Source: Ceratothoa steindachneri
Lineage: Eukaryota; Arthropoda; Malacostraca; Isopoda; Cymothoidae
NCBI GenBank assembly: GCA_963969495.1
Contig: OZ018328.1
Coordinates: 136,125,345-136,189,344 of the forward strand
Length of the DNA stretch: 64,000 nt
Direction of reading: 5' to 3'
Shown here piece after piece: positions 48,650-60,729 of the stretch. The notes beneath the pieces were generated by a model. The model was not told where the DNA came from. It ran no database searches and saw only the letters and a program-made list of their open reading frames with translations. Position 1 is the stretch's first letter. Every line of letters starts with the position of its first letter. Position numbers and translations under genes: made by a program.

Positions 48650-49275
48650 TTAATAAGTATTTATTTATAAATTTAATAAATAATATAATTTCTAACAGTT
48701 TCTACCACTAGACACCATTTTTCTATTAACTTACAATATTATGTTTGTAAAAATCATTTGACTGGTTTAAAAAAGTTCTTTAATGGTGTTTCGAACTCCT
48801 CTGTCGTTGACATCTTCATTCTCTTTAGGTGATTCGCTAAGCATCTAAACAGATACTAATATGATGGAGCTAAGGTGTGAGTATGGAGGATTACTCATTA
48901 ATTCTCAGTCAAAAGTTTAACTTGTATGGTATCGATATGTTGCGATATGAGGTCGCTCGTTTTACTGATGGAAGAACAACTACTTCTACTGATTAATACT
49001 GCCCTTAATTTTCTTAAGTGTTGCATGTAGACGGTCCAACTGAACACAATGAACCTCTTTGGTGATTGTATGAATGGCGTTAAGGAGTTCAAAATCGATT
49101 ATGCCACCAAACGCAGAAGAGAATCTTCACTGAATGAGGCCCGAATTAAGCTGAAGTGTTGTTTTTTACCCCAGGATTAATCCATTGTCTAGAACGTTTA
49201 ATATTATTGTCCATAACCCACTTTTCGTCTCCTATACCAATCCTAAGACAAAAATGGCATAAAAACAAACATACA
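48650..49275 (-). pseudogene. mariner transposase pseudogene
   Basis: On the minus strand the reading starts with IGDEKWVMDNNIKRSRQWIN, which includes the first catalytic D. It continues with FCVWWH (mariner WWD region), FELLNAIHTITKEVHCVQLD and RLHATLKKIKG. The second motif is damaged (HQ-stop-NERPH). MSNPPYSHTLAPSY has lost the third D. The end reads HLKRMKMST, then KWCLVVETVRNYI. The copy shares family-specific wording with 35272-35720 (TKEV-Cx[17 protein letters not shown]). Stops and frameshifts are abundant. The HTH region is not recognised. Confidence 0.85.
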
Positions 49276-49279
49276 TTCG

Positions 49280-50110
49280 ATTATTTATATTCATAAAATA
49301 ATAATGAACATGAAAAAAATGCGGAATTTCTTATGCGATGACCCAACAATAATATGAGTTCCTGTTTTTTTTTATCTAAGAATAATAAAGATGAAAATCA
49401 ATTATACCCAATTAAGGCAACGTCACATAAGCCTCAGAATGCTGTGATGCCGCAGACTTTCTTCTTTCGATCTATTTCTCAGTTCAGAAATTAATGACGT
49501 TGTTTGATACAAGACGTGCTCCAATATAACAATGTCCTTTTGGTGTATGGAGACCAGAATAAGGCTGCATACTTCAGATGAGGTCTTACAAGCGCTATAT
49601 ATATTATTACAAGCATAATATCTTCAGATTTAAATGCAAAATGTCTATCCAACCCCAAAACCTACTGACCTTTTGTGACGCATCTATGTATTGTTTCGAA
49701 AAGTTTAGATTATTCGAGATTAAGACACCTAATCCTTTTCCATGTTGACTGTGTTTAAAATTTGATTACCCATATTATAATCTTTTCCGAGATTATCATA
49801 TGAGCATTACTTTACACTTGTTAACATTGAATGTATAAAGTGTTCTTTAAAACTTAGGCCTTTTGCAGATCGATGGCCTGTTCTGTATCTTATTATAGTT
49901 CCATAATATGCTAACACTAGATCAAATAAGGTTATTACACCTCAGAGGTATTTAGAGTGGATTATCTTCAGTTACCTCCAACTGGAGTCGAACATCTTCA
50001 GTACAAGTGAACTTGTGATCGAGAAATATACCCAAGAAGGTGAGTGTGCCCTGATTAAACGGAATCTCATTCATAGCAACTTTAACCAAATTATGTTAAA
50101 AAGATATGTA
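49280..50110. other. no supported gene
   Basis: AT-rich sequence with no recognised feature. Confidence 0.35.
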
Positions 50111-50477
50111 ACCATTGCAACAAAATATTTTTAATGCTATACATTGTCCATCTCCTCCCCAACACGCAGTTTCCTCATGTTGCAATGCTTTCAGAGGGAT
50201 CTGTGTCCAGTTCCCCACCTTTTCACTTTCTCTAGCTTCATCACTCTCTTTAAACATCTCTCCTTACAAACGTTGTGCGTTAGAAGTCCTTAATGGTATT
50301 GTGCTTTAAATTAGAGACAAAACAAAATTAGGTTTTGCCTTTATATGGCAATGAATTATTAAAGCAACGGACGCTTTGTAGTAGTTCTAAATGGGATATG
50401 AACAGGACCAACTTTTCGAGAAGTAGCGACATGGTAGATTAGGTTAGGCACCTAATCTAATCATCATCATCATCACC

Positions 50478-50960
50478 ACTAACTCTATAATTTAAGAAGG
50501 GGATTTTTTTTGAGTATTTGAATAATAATTTCATCTTAGTTTGGTTATGACTTATGTTTTTTATCAAAGTTATTTCTAATAATTATTTTATAATATCAGA
50601 AAACAAATTGGTAGAGTTCAGAAATAAATATAAGTATCGAAATTTTGTGATTTTTTTTAAAACCCAAAGAATTACAAATAGTGAAGTTCAGAAAATTTAT
50701 TTTTATATATCTTCTTCTATAACTATATTTATTTTTATATATCTTCTTCTATAACTATATTTTAGCAACGTGATATTTTGAAAAGGTGGAAATTTAGTTT
50801 AGAATTCCTTTTAAAAATTATTATAATTGGCGAAGTTCAGAAAATTTATAAAAATTTAACCATGGCTGCTTTTTTTTTAGATTTTAAATTTTAATCTTAT
50901 TAGCGAAGCGCAAGCTCCCCCCGTATGGAGGAGTGGCGAAGCCATTGCCTGGTGTAATAA
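50478..50960 (-). repeat. inverted copy of the 5218-5543 repeat
   Basis: The reverse complement follows 5218-5543 from end to end, with an extra duplicated TTTTTATATATCTTCTTCTA segment (about 50700-50760). No transposase is attached, so it is a solo 3' fragment or MITE. Confidence 0.8.
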
Positions 50961-50974
50961 TACAGGATTATTCT

Positions 50975-51035
50975 GCAGCCTCTAAGAATCGAACATCGAA
51001 GCGTTAACCACTCGCCTTTAACTTTGTAGACCCTA
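50975..51035 (-). repeat. tRNA-like fragment
   Basis: On the minus strand GGCGAGTGGTTAACGCTTCG resembles a Ser/Leu-type A box and TGTTCGATTCTTAGAGG a B box. The spacing is too short for a complete tRNA. Confidence 0.35.
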
Positions 51036-51289
51036 ATACGGGTGTGAATACACAAACTAAGATTAAAATACAAGCAATGTTCGGGTGTAAATGTAATTTC
51101 CTCGAGTTACCTTCATGAATTTATGTGAACAGAACGTTTTCAAAAATAGATACCTTTGAAAAGCTGTGATAAGTTATGGGAGTACAGTATTCACTATAAA
51201 ATCATATTTTACCATTGATCGCATGCGTTTTAATTTTTTACGCCTGTCTTGTGTTTACTTTGTCATTTAATATAATATTCATCTAAATG

Positions 51290-51905
51290 CTCATATTATT
51301 AATACTCAAGCAAGTTGAGAAAAGGTTGAATATATTCACACTCTTTTTGGTGAAATTGACAGACAATTTTCCGTCTGTTCTGCCAAAAAAATAAACTCCC
51401 GTCATCGGATCCGAACAAATGGAACTAAGATTAGCCACTGAAGTAAGACTTGGCTCCATTGGTCGTTCGTCCATGTAACTTGCTCAGGGGTGAATGCAAG
51501 ACGAGCTTTCTAGTTCTTCGGACTGATTAATGGTTTGACCACAGGGGTGCGAGGTTGAAGAATGTCTTTCTCCAACCGACGTGACACAGTTTGCCTGAAG
51601 ACATTGATGGCCAAAATCTCAGTAATCTCTCAAGAAACTGGTGCAACAATCGTGATTGGTCCTTCTTCACAATTTGGGTAATGGTTTGATCTTCCTTTTT
51701 TGACATTTTCCTTGGTTTACCGGTTGATTTACCACCCTTATATAAATTTGTTTTATCATAGCAACATTGAAGCGATTACCAAGGACTACAATGGCTCCAG
51801 TTGGACCACCTTGGATCAGTTTGAATACTTCATTTTTTCTAGCAAATTGCTTATCTCCTGATAACTGTCGTTTTGTTCATCTAAATTTATATAACCTTTA
51901 GCCAT
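51290..51905 (-). pseudogene. Tc1-like transposase pseudogene, N-terminal half
   Basis: On the minus strand a GGKSTGKPRKMSKKED linker (GRPRK-like) follows an HTH remnant. Then come FRQTVSRRLEKDILQPRTPV, LISPKN, KARLAFTPEQVTWTNDQWSQ, the usual lead-in to the first catalytic motif of Tc1 proteins. The motif itself is lost (LLQWLILVPF), and no second or third motif follows. Homologous to the plus-strand remnant at 41850-42735. Confidence 0.75.
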
Positions 51906-52099
51906 ACGTAGATTATAACTATAGGTTATCATACAATAATTGAAGAAACCTTACTTCTTTTCTGGCAAAAGTTATGAGAGATGTGAAAAAAATACTGTAT
52001 ATCATAGATGGATTTTCACTTTGGTGATACAAGTGTCCTAGAGTCTGCTAAAGAATTTCCAACCATTCTTCCTCATCTTCTCATTCCTCCTGAGCTTAT

Positions 52100-52375
52100 T
52101 GCCTCCTCTCAGCGAAAGCAATTTTCTCTCAGTAAAGGCATTCTCTCATTGAAAGCAGTTTTATCCTCACATGAAAACATTTTTCTCATATCAGTAAAGG
52201 CAATGTTCTCTTCTCATTGAAGTCATTTTTTTAACTTTCAGTCAAAGTAATTTTCTATTCTCATCGAAGGCAACTTTCTTCTCTTAGTGAAGGCAAGTTT
52301 CTCCTCTTACTGAACCCAATTTTCTCCTCTCATTGAAAGCAAGGTTCTCCTCTCAGTATCAGTAAAGGCAATTTC
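52100..52375. repeat. 23-28-bp pyrimidine-rich minisatellite
   Basis: Roughly ten diverged units of TTTTCTCCTCTCAGTGAAGG followed by CAA. Confidence 0.85.
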
Positions 52376-52379
52376 ACCG

Positions 52380-52970
52380 TTGGTAAGAAAGGACAAAATA
52401 TAATGGCCCGAATTGATCTAAGCCTCTTGGTTGAATGTCTTCTGACGGTTTTGTGTTGATGTACGAACTCGATGTTTGAGATTTGTTTTGTTTTGTTCTT
52501 ATTACCCGGCTTTTTGGCTTCGTCTTCCCTTCTACCTTTTTAGAAGGAATGAAAATGCCCTCGTTGTTCAGGTCAATTTACCTTCTCTTCCTGCTTGAGG
52601 TAGTTCCGCATTTCATTGCTGAACGAGGGACTGTTTGGGCACATTTTGAGGTACTTTTTCTAAAACCTTCTGGTGGAAATTCTCTCGATGGTTTTCGCAT
52701 TTTCATAAAGAAATCTTTTCCAATCTGAATATTTTCCTAGATCACCATCAACCGCCTTTGCATTAAAGTAGAGTAGCGCGCATTATTGCAACTCATTCAT
52801 TTCATTGCTTGGCTTCTCAGGTCAACGGCCTATATCCGGGCACTCTTGCTACTCCACAGTTCCATAAGTAATTCTTCTCTTCTGTAGTATTTCTCTGCCC
52901 CAATTTGGAGACAAGAGAGAAATTGAATTATTTAAACCCGCCCCGAAAACATAACCAAATGTTGAATCGC
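52380..52970. other. no supported gene
   Basis: An 81-codon frame (52483-52728) has no recognised domain and is not called. Confidence 0.4.
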
Positions 52971-52974
52971 ATGT

Positions 52975-53396
52975 GCGTAAATCTCCCTTAAAGATAAAAG
53001 AGCGAACAAATGTCAATCTTCTTTGAATATTAGAGAGCAAAAAAATATAAATCTCCCTAGGGGATAAAAGAGCAAACAAATATAAATCTCTTCAAGATAA
53101 AAGAGCAAGCAAATAGAAAATCACCCTTGAAAAAAAGAGCAAACAAATAGAAAAATTTCTTCAGGACAAAAGAGCATGTAAATTAAATCTTCATTGAAGA
53201 AAAAAGAACAATGAAATATAAATTTCCTTCGAAGATAAAAGAACAAGCAAATTTAAATCTCCTCTGATAATAAAAGAGCAAGCAAATATAAATCAGTGTT
53301 AAAGATTAAAGAGGAAACAAATATGTATCCCTTGAATAAAAAAGGCAAACAAATTTCTCCTTTGAATAGAAAAGAGCAAACAAACATAAATATACC

Positions 53397-53476
<80 letters not shown>

Positions 53477-53900
53477 GTAAATAAATATAAATCCGCGTTG
53501 AAGATAAAAGAACAAACAAATATATCTTCCTTGAAAATAAAAGAGCAAGGAAATATCAATCTCCCTCGAAAGCAAAAGAGCAGACAAATATAAATCTTCA
53601 AGATAAAAGAGCAAACAAATATAAATCTGCCATGAAGATAAAAGTGCAAACAAATATGAATTTCCATTCAAGATAAAAGAGAAAGCAATATAAAGCTCCC
53701 TTGAAGATAATAGATCAAGCAAATATAGATCTCCCTTTAATATAAAAGAGAAAGCATATATGATACTTCCTTTGGAGATAAAAGAACAAGCAATATAAAT
53801 CTCCCATCAAGGTAAAAGAGTATTCAAATATAAATCTCCCTTGAAGATAAGAGAGCAAGCAAATATAAATTTCCCTTTAACATAAAAGAGCAGACAAGTG
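52975..53900. repeat. about 35-bp satellite array split by (TA)n
   Basis: Units approximate TATAAATCTCCCTTGAAGAT followed by AAAAGAGCAAACAAA, about two dozen copies. A (TA)n tract (53398-53471) sits inside the array within one unit. Confidence 0.93.
53398..53471. repeat. (TA)n microsatellite inside the satellite
   Basis: Pure TA. The neighbouring units carry AAATATAAAT, a plausible seed for the expansion. Confidence 0.96.
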
Positions 53901-53966
53901 TGTATCTTTGGCTGTTTCGGCTCTGAAACGTGTCCATATTGACTGTTTGGTTGGAATAAATCTAAT

Positions 53967-54000
53967 GATGCGTTGCGAAATTAAATGTCCGCAACGCATC
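53967..54000. repeat. perfect 11-bp inverted repeat with 12-nt loop
   Basis: GATGCGTTGCG ... CGCAACGCATC, directly upstream of a 64-codon open frame (53985-54179) that has no recognised domain. Confidence 0.85.
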
Positions 54001-54179
54001 AAGAAAAACGATTCCCTCTCGTTTTGGGTCATGGTTTCGAACATATGAAATTGCTAGGTTTTAAACAACGCTTTAATATTAGACAGGTAGTAGTTGTGGA
54101 TAGTTTAGATGATGCTAGTTACCAGTGGTTGTCTGAGAACAATACGGAATTAAAGATGGTTTTCTCGTCACCGTTTTGA

Positions 54180-57100
54180 GATCAATTCGAACTCGAACGG
54201 CGCACATAAAGACCAAATCCAGCAACGATGAAACAGGGCTAGTAATGTTTACTTTGTGAGATAAATGATTATTTTGTAAAAAAAAAGTGAGGGGAAGAGC
54301 AGTCAGGAGAAGAGATATAACCGTATTGGTAATAAAAGACTAACCATGGTAAGTTCAACGACTCAATTATTGCGGGGGAGCGATTGAGTTTCGAATTTCC
54401 AGGAACAGGTTGGTAGAAACGAAGAGCAAAAAGAAATTGCCCGAACAAACTTGATTCCCTCTGGAACAATGGGAGGAGAGGGGGGTCTCATACAGATGTA
54501 AACAATTTTTTGGAATTAAACTCTGGTCTTAGTAAGATTCAGGCATTCAAGAAGGGTTCAATGACATTTGCAAGAATGTATTATTATTATTTCTTAGAAT
54601 TAAGAAGCAACGACTAACGAGGGCATATCCACCTCAAAGTATTGTCATCCTTCTCATTCTTTTCTTCAATTCACCCATTTTTATATTCATCTCCCCATTC
54701 TTTCATATTTTCCTATTTTTTATACCATTTTCTTTTCTTCTCTCAGAATAAGTTGTTTCTGTTAACTTTCAAAATCCCGGACTGTTCATATTCTGAAAAG
54801 TCGCTTCCACCCATAAGGAACTGTCACGATAATAATAATCCAGATCTTGAAAACCAATATTTAGACATGGAAATCGTGTATTTTTGTCAATGGCAAAAGA
54901 TTCGAGGGAATAATGTGTCGTAGGGTCAGAGTGAGTAGGACACGGGTCGTGAATTTTACGCGGACTTGCCAAGATTATTCGGGCGAGATTCGGAGACGTC
55001 GTCTGTTTCGACCTGTCGGACTAGTCGACCATTATTGTCCTGCATTGGGGAGTCGCGGCGTTTTTAGAAGGGTTATTGAACTGGACGAAAGGAAAATGGT
55101 GGGTTACAATGGAAACGAGGATTGGAAGGAGAATAGGGGGAACAGGTGGAATGAATAGAAAGGTAGCATTAGTAAACAGAAACCCTTGATATTTGAGTGG
55201 GGAGGTGTCATTGCAGATCTTGGAGTGATAAATGGACGAAAAGCTGAAAATACAAGTAAGGTATAAATAAATAGCCATTTGTGGGTTTCATCAAGAGGGA
55301 CGTTAATCACTGAGGCAATGGTGCAAAATTATTATTACGCCATGTTTGAAATTCGTTTTCTTCCATAATGAATTCAGTAATGGAATCCTGCGAGAAATGA
55401 AGAAGTAAAGAAGCAGACAAGAAAAGCACATGGTTAAATAAAAGAAGAGATGGTTAAAAACAATGGCTGCTGTAAAAAACTCGGTCAAAATTATGTAAAT
55501 CCTAGAGCAGGAGGTGCACTTCGAAAGCCTCAAAAACAAATTTGTACTAAGATCATATACTCTAAAATATGCAAATTCGAACCCCCAACGTGACACTAAT
55601 TTACAGAATGGTCCCCGAGGAGGGTTGAGGTCGAACTTGCAAGTACAATGATCCTCTGAAATCGAAATCTGGGCTCTATGGAAATCCAACCAACGCTGCT
55701 GCCCCGAGGCCGACCGGACGTCTCGTTTCTCCTCATTGAGAAGAGTTGGGGGGAAAAAGACCCAGAGCGACTCTAAATTATCATCAGAACTTAACATCTT
55801 CAAAGGAAGATTGTTTCTAACATGCGTCAATTAATCATATCTTCTTTGTTTATTCTATTTTGTTTGGTCTTGTCCAGGAGAGAAGAGAGAGAGAACAAGA
55901 AGAGGTAAAATAACAAAAGAGATAGACGCATTGAAAAGAAGAGTTGACCACAAAGTAAAATGACCGATAAATTCTGGGGTCAAGGGCGTATTCGAACCTC
56001 CACCTAACAAATTCATACATAGAGGGAGAGTTACTTATATTACGCTCCACCTTCTCCCCTCTATCTCAGTTTTCAACTCCACACGTCCACTCATTAATAA
56101 TGGCAAAGGTGTTTTGTGTGAGAAACCTGCCTCATCACAGTTCACCCCATTTATTCCTTCTCCATTCATTGTTTATCTTTATATCTGAGTTTCTCGCCTT
56201 CTTCCACCAGGAGACTGGTTTTCAAAAACTAGTAAAAGTTTTCTGCTGAAACCTCGAGACTAGAATTTCTAGGTTGTTTTTCTTCTACATTCGTTATTTT
56301 ATCATTTTTAGAACTTTTCTTCCCTAGCTGTTATTTCTTTCTGTGTTTTCCTCTTTATTCTTTCCCACTTTAATGAATGTAAAAACAATTTTTTATAGTA
56401 TACAAACAGCGGTTGTCTGGAACCAATAATGTTTTCTCAATAAACCATTAATTTGATACTCATTATTTTTATATTAGCCAAAATTATTTCATTCTTAAAC
56501 AATTATTTTCTACCCTAACACGTTTCGTGCGATGGCTCGGAATACCCTGGAGAAAATCCTTTAAGTACCAGACAACCACCACGCCGCCCATAATGTTCTA
56601 GATGAGAGCGACCGAGCTATAAACCATTCGTGACAACCATAGACATAGAGCTCTTAAAGTGGTAGTCGTATTGATGTCATTAACAGACAATAGTACAAAA
56701 TTAATCTCCCATTAGGTGACAACTATTTTAATCCATTGTCTAATTAAGGTAATTGTGGTATACCAAACTACTATGTGGGGTTGTTTGCATTGTTTTTATC
56801 CCACTCGAATCTATAATTAAAGATTTGATATATAATCTAGTGTATGCAAGGTATCAGGAAAAATATTCTATACCAGTTGATTACTATCATATATATCTAC
56901 GCTCCTTTTAAATCTATATGTATTTATTACCTATATTTTCAGAGATATACGTAAAATACCAATTTCTAAATAAATTAAGGGATTATGACTTGTTAAATGG
57001 AACTCCTGTTTCAAAAATATAAAAATTACTATTCACTTTCATTTATATTAAATATATTAGTGACCATTACGTATATTTATTTATGCAGTAAGTTGGAAAG

Positions 57101-57250
57101 ACTCGAGATAAATATTTCGTGGCTTACAGTAACCTATTAGTTCACCCATTATGAAGTAACTACTTCATTCCATAATAAATCTTTAACCAGCTAAAAGCAC
57201 CTTTTAACTGTTCATATTTTAAACAAATAACTTACACATGAATGGGAAGG
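54180..57250. other. no supported gene
   Basis: About 3 kb. Minus-strand open frames (for example 55303-55830) show no domain. At about 55970-56060, minus strand, GAGGTTCGAATACGCC resembles a pol III B box, a weak SINE hint. Confidence 0.4.
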
Positions 57251-57318
57251 TGAGAGCCTCTAAACTGAACATAAATTCAATAAGGGTATTGCAACCAAGA
57301 TATGTAGTTGTGAAAACA

Positions 57319-57336
57319 GCCGCTAGATGGTGCCAC
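57319..57336. promoter_or_regulatory. CTCF-like motif
   Basis: GCCGCTAGATGGTGCCAC resembles the insect CTCF core (AGATGGCGCC). A CGCCATATTG element lies about 15 bp further on. It sits about 400 bp upstream of the putative first exon. Confidence 0.35.
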
Positions 57337-57733
57337 TGTACGGCACGTATCGCCATATTGACTAGTTTTCTTATTTGAGTAACAACAATTGCCTTTTTGT
57401 TACCTTTCTCGATGTTATCAAAGTTTTTTAAAACTGTATGTGATTTGTAGTGTAGTTTCGACGTACTTTATAAAACAGTGATCAAAATAAAGTCTTGTAA
57501 AAGGCCACAAATCCGCTAATTTAGTAGAATTCGCAACCATCTTTCGTCGGTGCTCCGTAAGCTGTTCTGATTCTCACGTGGATAAACAAATATTTTTTAG
57601 CGGAGTTTTAAGTTTGCGTCATTTCTTCAAAACTCTTTGGGTGTGTTCCTTTGCTCGTCATTTCAAGGAAATATTTATGAAGTCTATTTTGGTGTGGATT
57701 TCATCGTTTGTGTATATAATAAATACTAGTAAC

Positions 57734-57835
57734 ATGGCTTACGGGGGTAAACCTTATTTCAAGTCCAGATTCGCCCAATCTGTTTATGATAAAATGTTGG
57801 TGGATGAGAAATTGAAAATTATGGATTTTTCAATG
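57734..57835 (+). CDS. putative first coding exon of a host gene (34 codons)
   Basis: An ATG in a favourable context (AACATGG, A at -3) opens 34 codons beginning MAYGGKPYFKSRFAQ and ending MDFSM. They end exactly at a strong splice donor (ATG|GTGAGT), phase 0. Codon use and charge pattern look protein-like, unlike the low-complexity frames around. The frame stays open upstream to an ATG at 57578 and runs on downstream through the donor to 57976. I chose the later ATG for its context. The protein is not recognised and no downstream exon was identified within the window. An alternative is an unspliced chance frame. Upstream sequence carries possible regulatory motifs (CTCF-like site, CGCCATATTG). 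Confidence 0.35.
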
Positions 57836-57979
57836 GTGAGTAATGGCAATAACCTAAATTTTTGTCACCATATATGTTTTTTTTATGTCGCCTGTTCATG
57901 TATGGAGGAGATTTCCTCGCTCCCCTCTTGTTGGTCTTTTTACTGCTTTGGTAATAACTTTTTCCCTTCCCATTAAAAT

Positions 57980-58525
57980 ATCGTTGAAGTATCACAGGAA
58001 ACTGCGTTGCAACTCGTGAAACATTTAGCCGTTCGATCCCCAACCCACATCTAACAACCCTTGTTCAACGCTGTTTCAATACTGACTGCGTTTGCGTTCA
58101 GCCTCGCGTTAAATAGGGCTTCACCCGGATGAGAGTTTTTTTTTCAATTATCAAAAATTGAAAGAGGAAGGATATAACCCAACGGAGTCACGTTCACTCA
58201 CCGATGAAAGAGGGGGTAAGAACAGTCACAATGTAAAATAATCGCGAGTAAATGTGACGATTCAGTTAATTTATTAAAGAAAAGCACCAATACGGGCTTA
58301 AGTACTTTTAATAACTCAATATGATACTGGTACTAGTGTTTGACTCATCTGGTGGGTGATGACCTCGCTGAGTGCCGCCTTGAGGAAGATCTTGACTCAT
58401 TTGGTCAACGGTAAATAAAAATTAACTCACAAACTTTTTAATCAATTGACTACTATCTGGCGCACATAGACGGGAGTGGGTATGTTATGTGCCTCAAATG
58501 GGCGTCTTAAAGAAGGAACCATTAG
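57980..58525. other. no supported gene
   Basis: Possible intron if the exon at 57734-57835 is real; otherwise featureless. A short duplicated phrase (CTGGTGGGTGATGACCTCG) was not pursued. Confidence 0.3.
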
Positions 58526-58734
58526 AATAACAAGGTTTGCTGACCCAAAAGTCGCATGCTCTCACTTATTCTGATTTATGACCTTTCGACCTTCAAAAAA
58601 TTCAATAATTCCCGGACTAACCCTGGGAGGATATTGGCGATTCTATCATTTGAAAGAGAATTTTAAAACGACATGAGGGTTTCAAATTTCGTTAGAACCA
58701 GGCCTAAAATAAAATAGTGTTGCTGTGCCGGGCT

Positions 58735-59375
58735 TAGTATACTCTAGCTTGCCTATTATAACCTAGCATAGTATAGCCTACTTTAACCTACCTTAGCCTA
58801 TTGCATCCTAGTATAGCCTAGCTTATTAGACCCTAGTCTAACCCAGCATATTATAGTATAACTTAGCTTAGCCTAGCCTAGCATACTATAGGCTAGCTTA
58901 TTATAGCCTCTCCTAGCATAACCAGACCTAACATAATAGAGCCTAGACTAGTATAGCATGCCATACCCTAGACTAGAATAACCATGCATAGCTTAGCCTA
59001 TTATATTCTTGGTTAGCTAGCCTATCGTAGCCTAACATAGTATTACCTCTCTAGTCTATTATACTTTAACCTACACTAGCATAACATAGTATAGCCCTGT
59101 CTAGCCTAGTATAGCTTAGCATAGACTAGCATAGTATATCTTAGCCTAGTATTAACTATCCTAGACAAGTATAGCCTATACTATCCTATTATACCCTAGG
59201 CAAACATAGCTTAGTATTGTCTAGCCTAACATACTATATGCTATCTAGTTTAGCATTTTATAGCCTAAATTAGCATAGTATATCTTACCCTTGTACATTA
59301 TTTATTAGCATAGTATAGCCTATTCTAGGCTTGCATAGCAGAGTATAGGATATTATAGCCTAGTCAGGTCTAGCA
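58735..59375 (+). repeat. TAGCCTA/TAGCATAGTA-type degenerate array
   Basis: About 640 bp of irregular short units (TAGCCTAGCATAGTATAGCC-like) inside the left arm of the foldback. It begins and ends at arm repeat sequence. Confidence 0.92.
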
Positions 59376-59653
59376 GAGTATCGGCCGAATAGTAGTTATG
59401 ATTTTATGGCTAGAACAAAATAATTCTAGGGCTAACCTTGGGAAGACTTTGGCAGTTATAACATTCGAAACGGAATGTAAAACAACATAAGGGTTTCAAA
59501 TTTCGCTAGAATCGGCCGAATAGTTATGATGTTATTTCCAAAACAAAATAATTCCCGGGCTAACCTTGAGAGGACTTTTGCAATTAAATAATTCAAAAGA
59601 GAATGTAAAACAACATAAGGGTTTCAAATTTCGTTTGAATCGGCCGAATAGTT

Positions 59654-60450
59654 ATGATTTATTACAAAAACAACACAAAAAGCAAAACAGTGACCGACCG
59701 ACCGCTCTTGACTAGTCGCTCGCGACTAGACTCGCACGCGACTAAAAAGCTAGCTGGCAACGACAGTTGCTATGGGGGAAATTGTATGGTTTATATCATG
59801 GGAAACAAAGGGATGCTGGTTGTTTACAAATTTACCGTTAACTTTTCGCTCTTCAGTCTAGTTTCTGGTAGTGTATTAAATTAGGTCACGTTAGGTAAAA
59901 AAGATAAACCTCATTTCACTTTACCTAACCTAACTAAGATTTAAAAAATATACGGTGGACCAGAAATTTAAGCTCAAACTAGAGAATAGAGTACAAACCT
60001 AAGAAACTAGACGGTGGACTGAAACTTAACTAGATAATAAATACACGATAGATTGCATACTTAACAAATACCGATAAAGAAAAATGTGGTAGACCAAATT
60101 CTCAGGTTGGTTTTATTTTAAAAACTGGTTTTCGTGAACCTCAGCAAAGAGAATGGTCTTAGTTAACTGTATGTTTATGTCCAGTCTGAGTTCTAATTAA
60201 GTGTGGGGTCTGAGTTCCGATTAACTGTGCGATCTATCTACCGCCTGAGTTTTGGTTAAGTGTGCATTGCAGTCTATATACCGTCTGAGTTCTAGTTGTG
60301 TAGAGTCTAGGTACCGTCTGATTGCGCGGTCTACCTCAAAGTAAGAAACAATTCTCTTTATTTAAAAACTTATTTAAGGATTTTGAAAAAGTTTCTTGGC
60401 TAACATACTAAAATTTCAAGAAAATATTTTTAAAAATAATGCATTTTTAG
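59654..60450. other. central part of the foldback
   Basis: Contains inverted smaller repeats (about 59945-60080 against 60170-60340) and a possible loop near 60100. The only open frame, 59654-59884, has no recognisable domain. Confidence 0.5.
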
Positions 60451-60729
60451 TCGCGTGCGTTTAGTTGCGGGCGACTCTATATCTGACTATGTCGGTCGGT
60501 CTCAGTTTTATTTTGCAGGGGGAGGAGGGCAATACCATCATAACTATTTGGCCGATTCTAACGAAATTTCAAAAACTTGTGTTGTTTTACATTCTCTTTC
60601 GAATGGTATAGTTGTCAATGTCCTCCCAAGGTTAATCCTGGATTATTGAAAGTATTTGAAGTCATAAATCCGATAAGTGAGACCACGCGACCTTTTGGTT
60701 AGCAGACCTTGTTTTTACATATTCGGCAT

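Larger units (their letters stand above)
58530..60725. mobile_element. foldback element with long, multi-repeat inverted arms
   Basis: The ends are ACAAGGTTTGCTGACCCAAAA (left) and TTTTGGTTAGCAGACCTTGT (right, inverted). Each arm contains unit(s) of the roughly 110-bp repeat (CTAACCTTGGGAGGAC ... TTTCAAATTTCGTTAGAATC ... GGCCGAATAGTTATGAT), then ACCGACCGAC, then CGCACGCGACTAAAAA. Inwards both sides carry inverted copies of a smaller unit (AGACGGTGGACTGAAACTTAA against GTCTGAGTTCTAATTAAGTG). The left arm is interrupted at 58705-59385 by a TAGCCTA-type array. No transposase is seen. A related half-arm is at 15730-16078. Confidence 0.8.

Noticed and set aside
55303..55830. 175-codon minus-strand open frame
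   Set aside because: No domain and mixed composition. The segment also holds possible SINE-like sequence, so a gene call is not justified.
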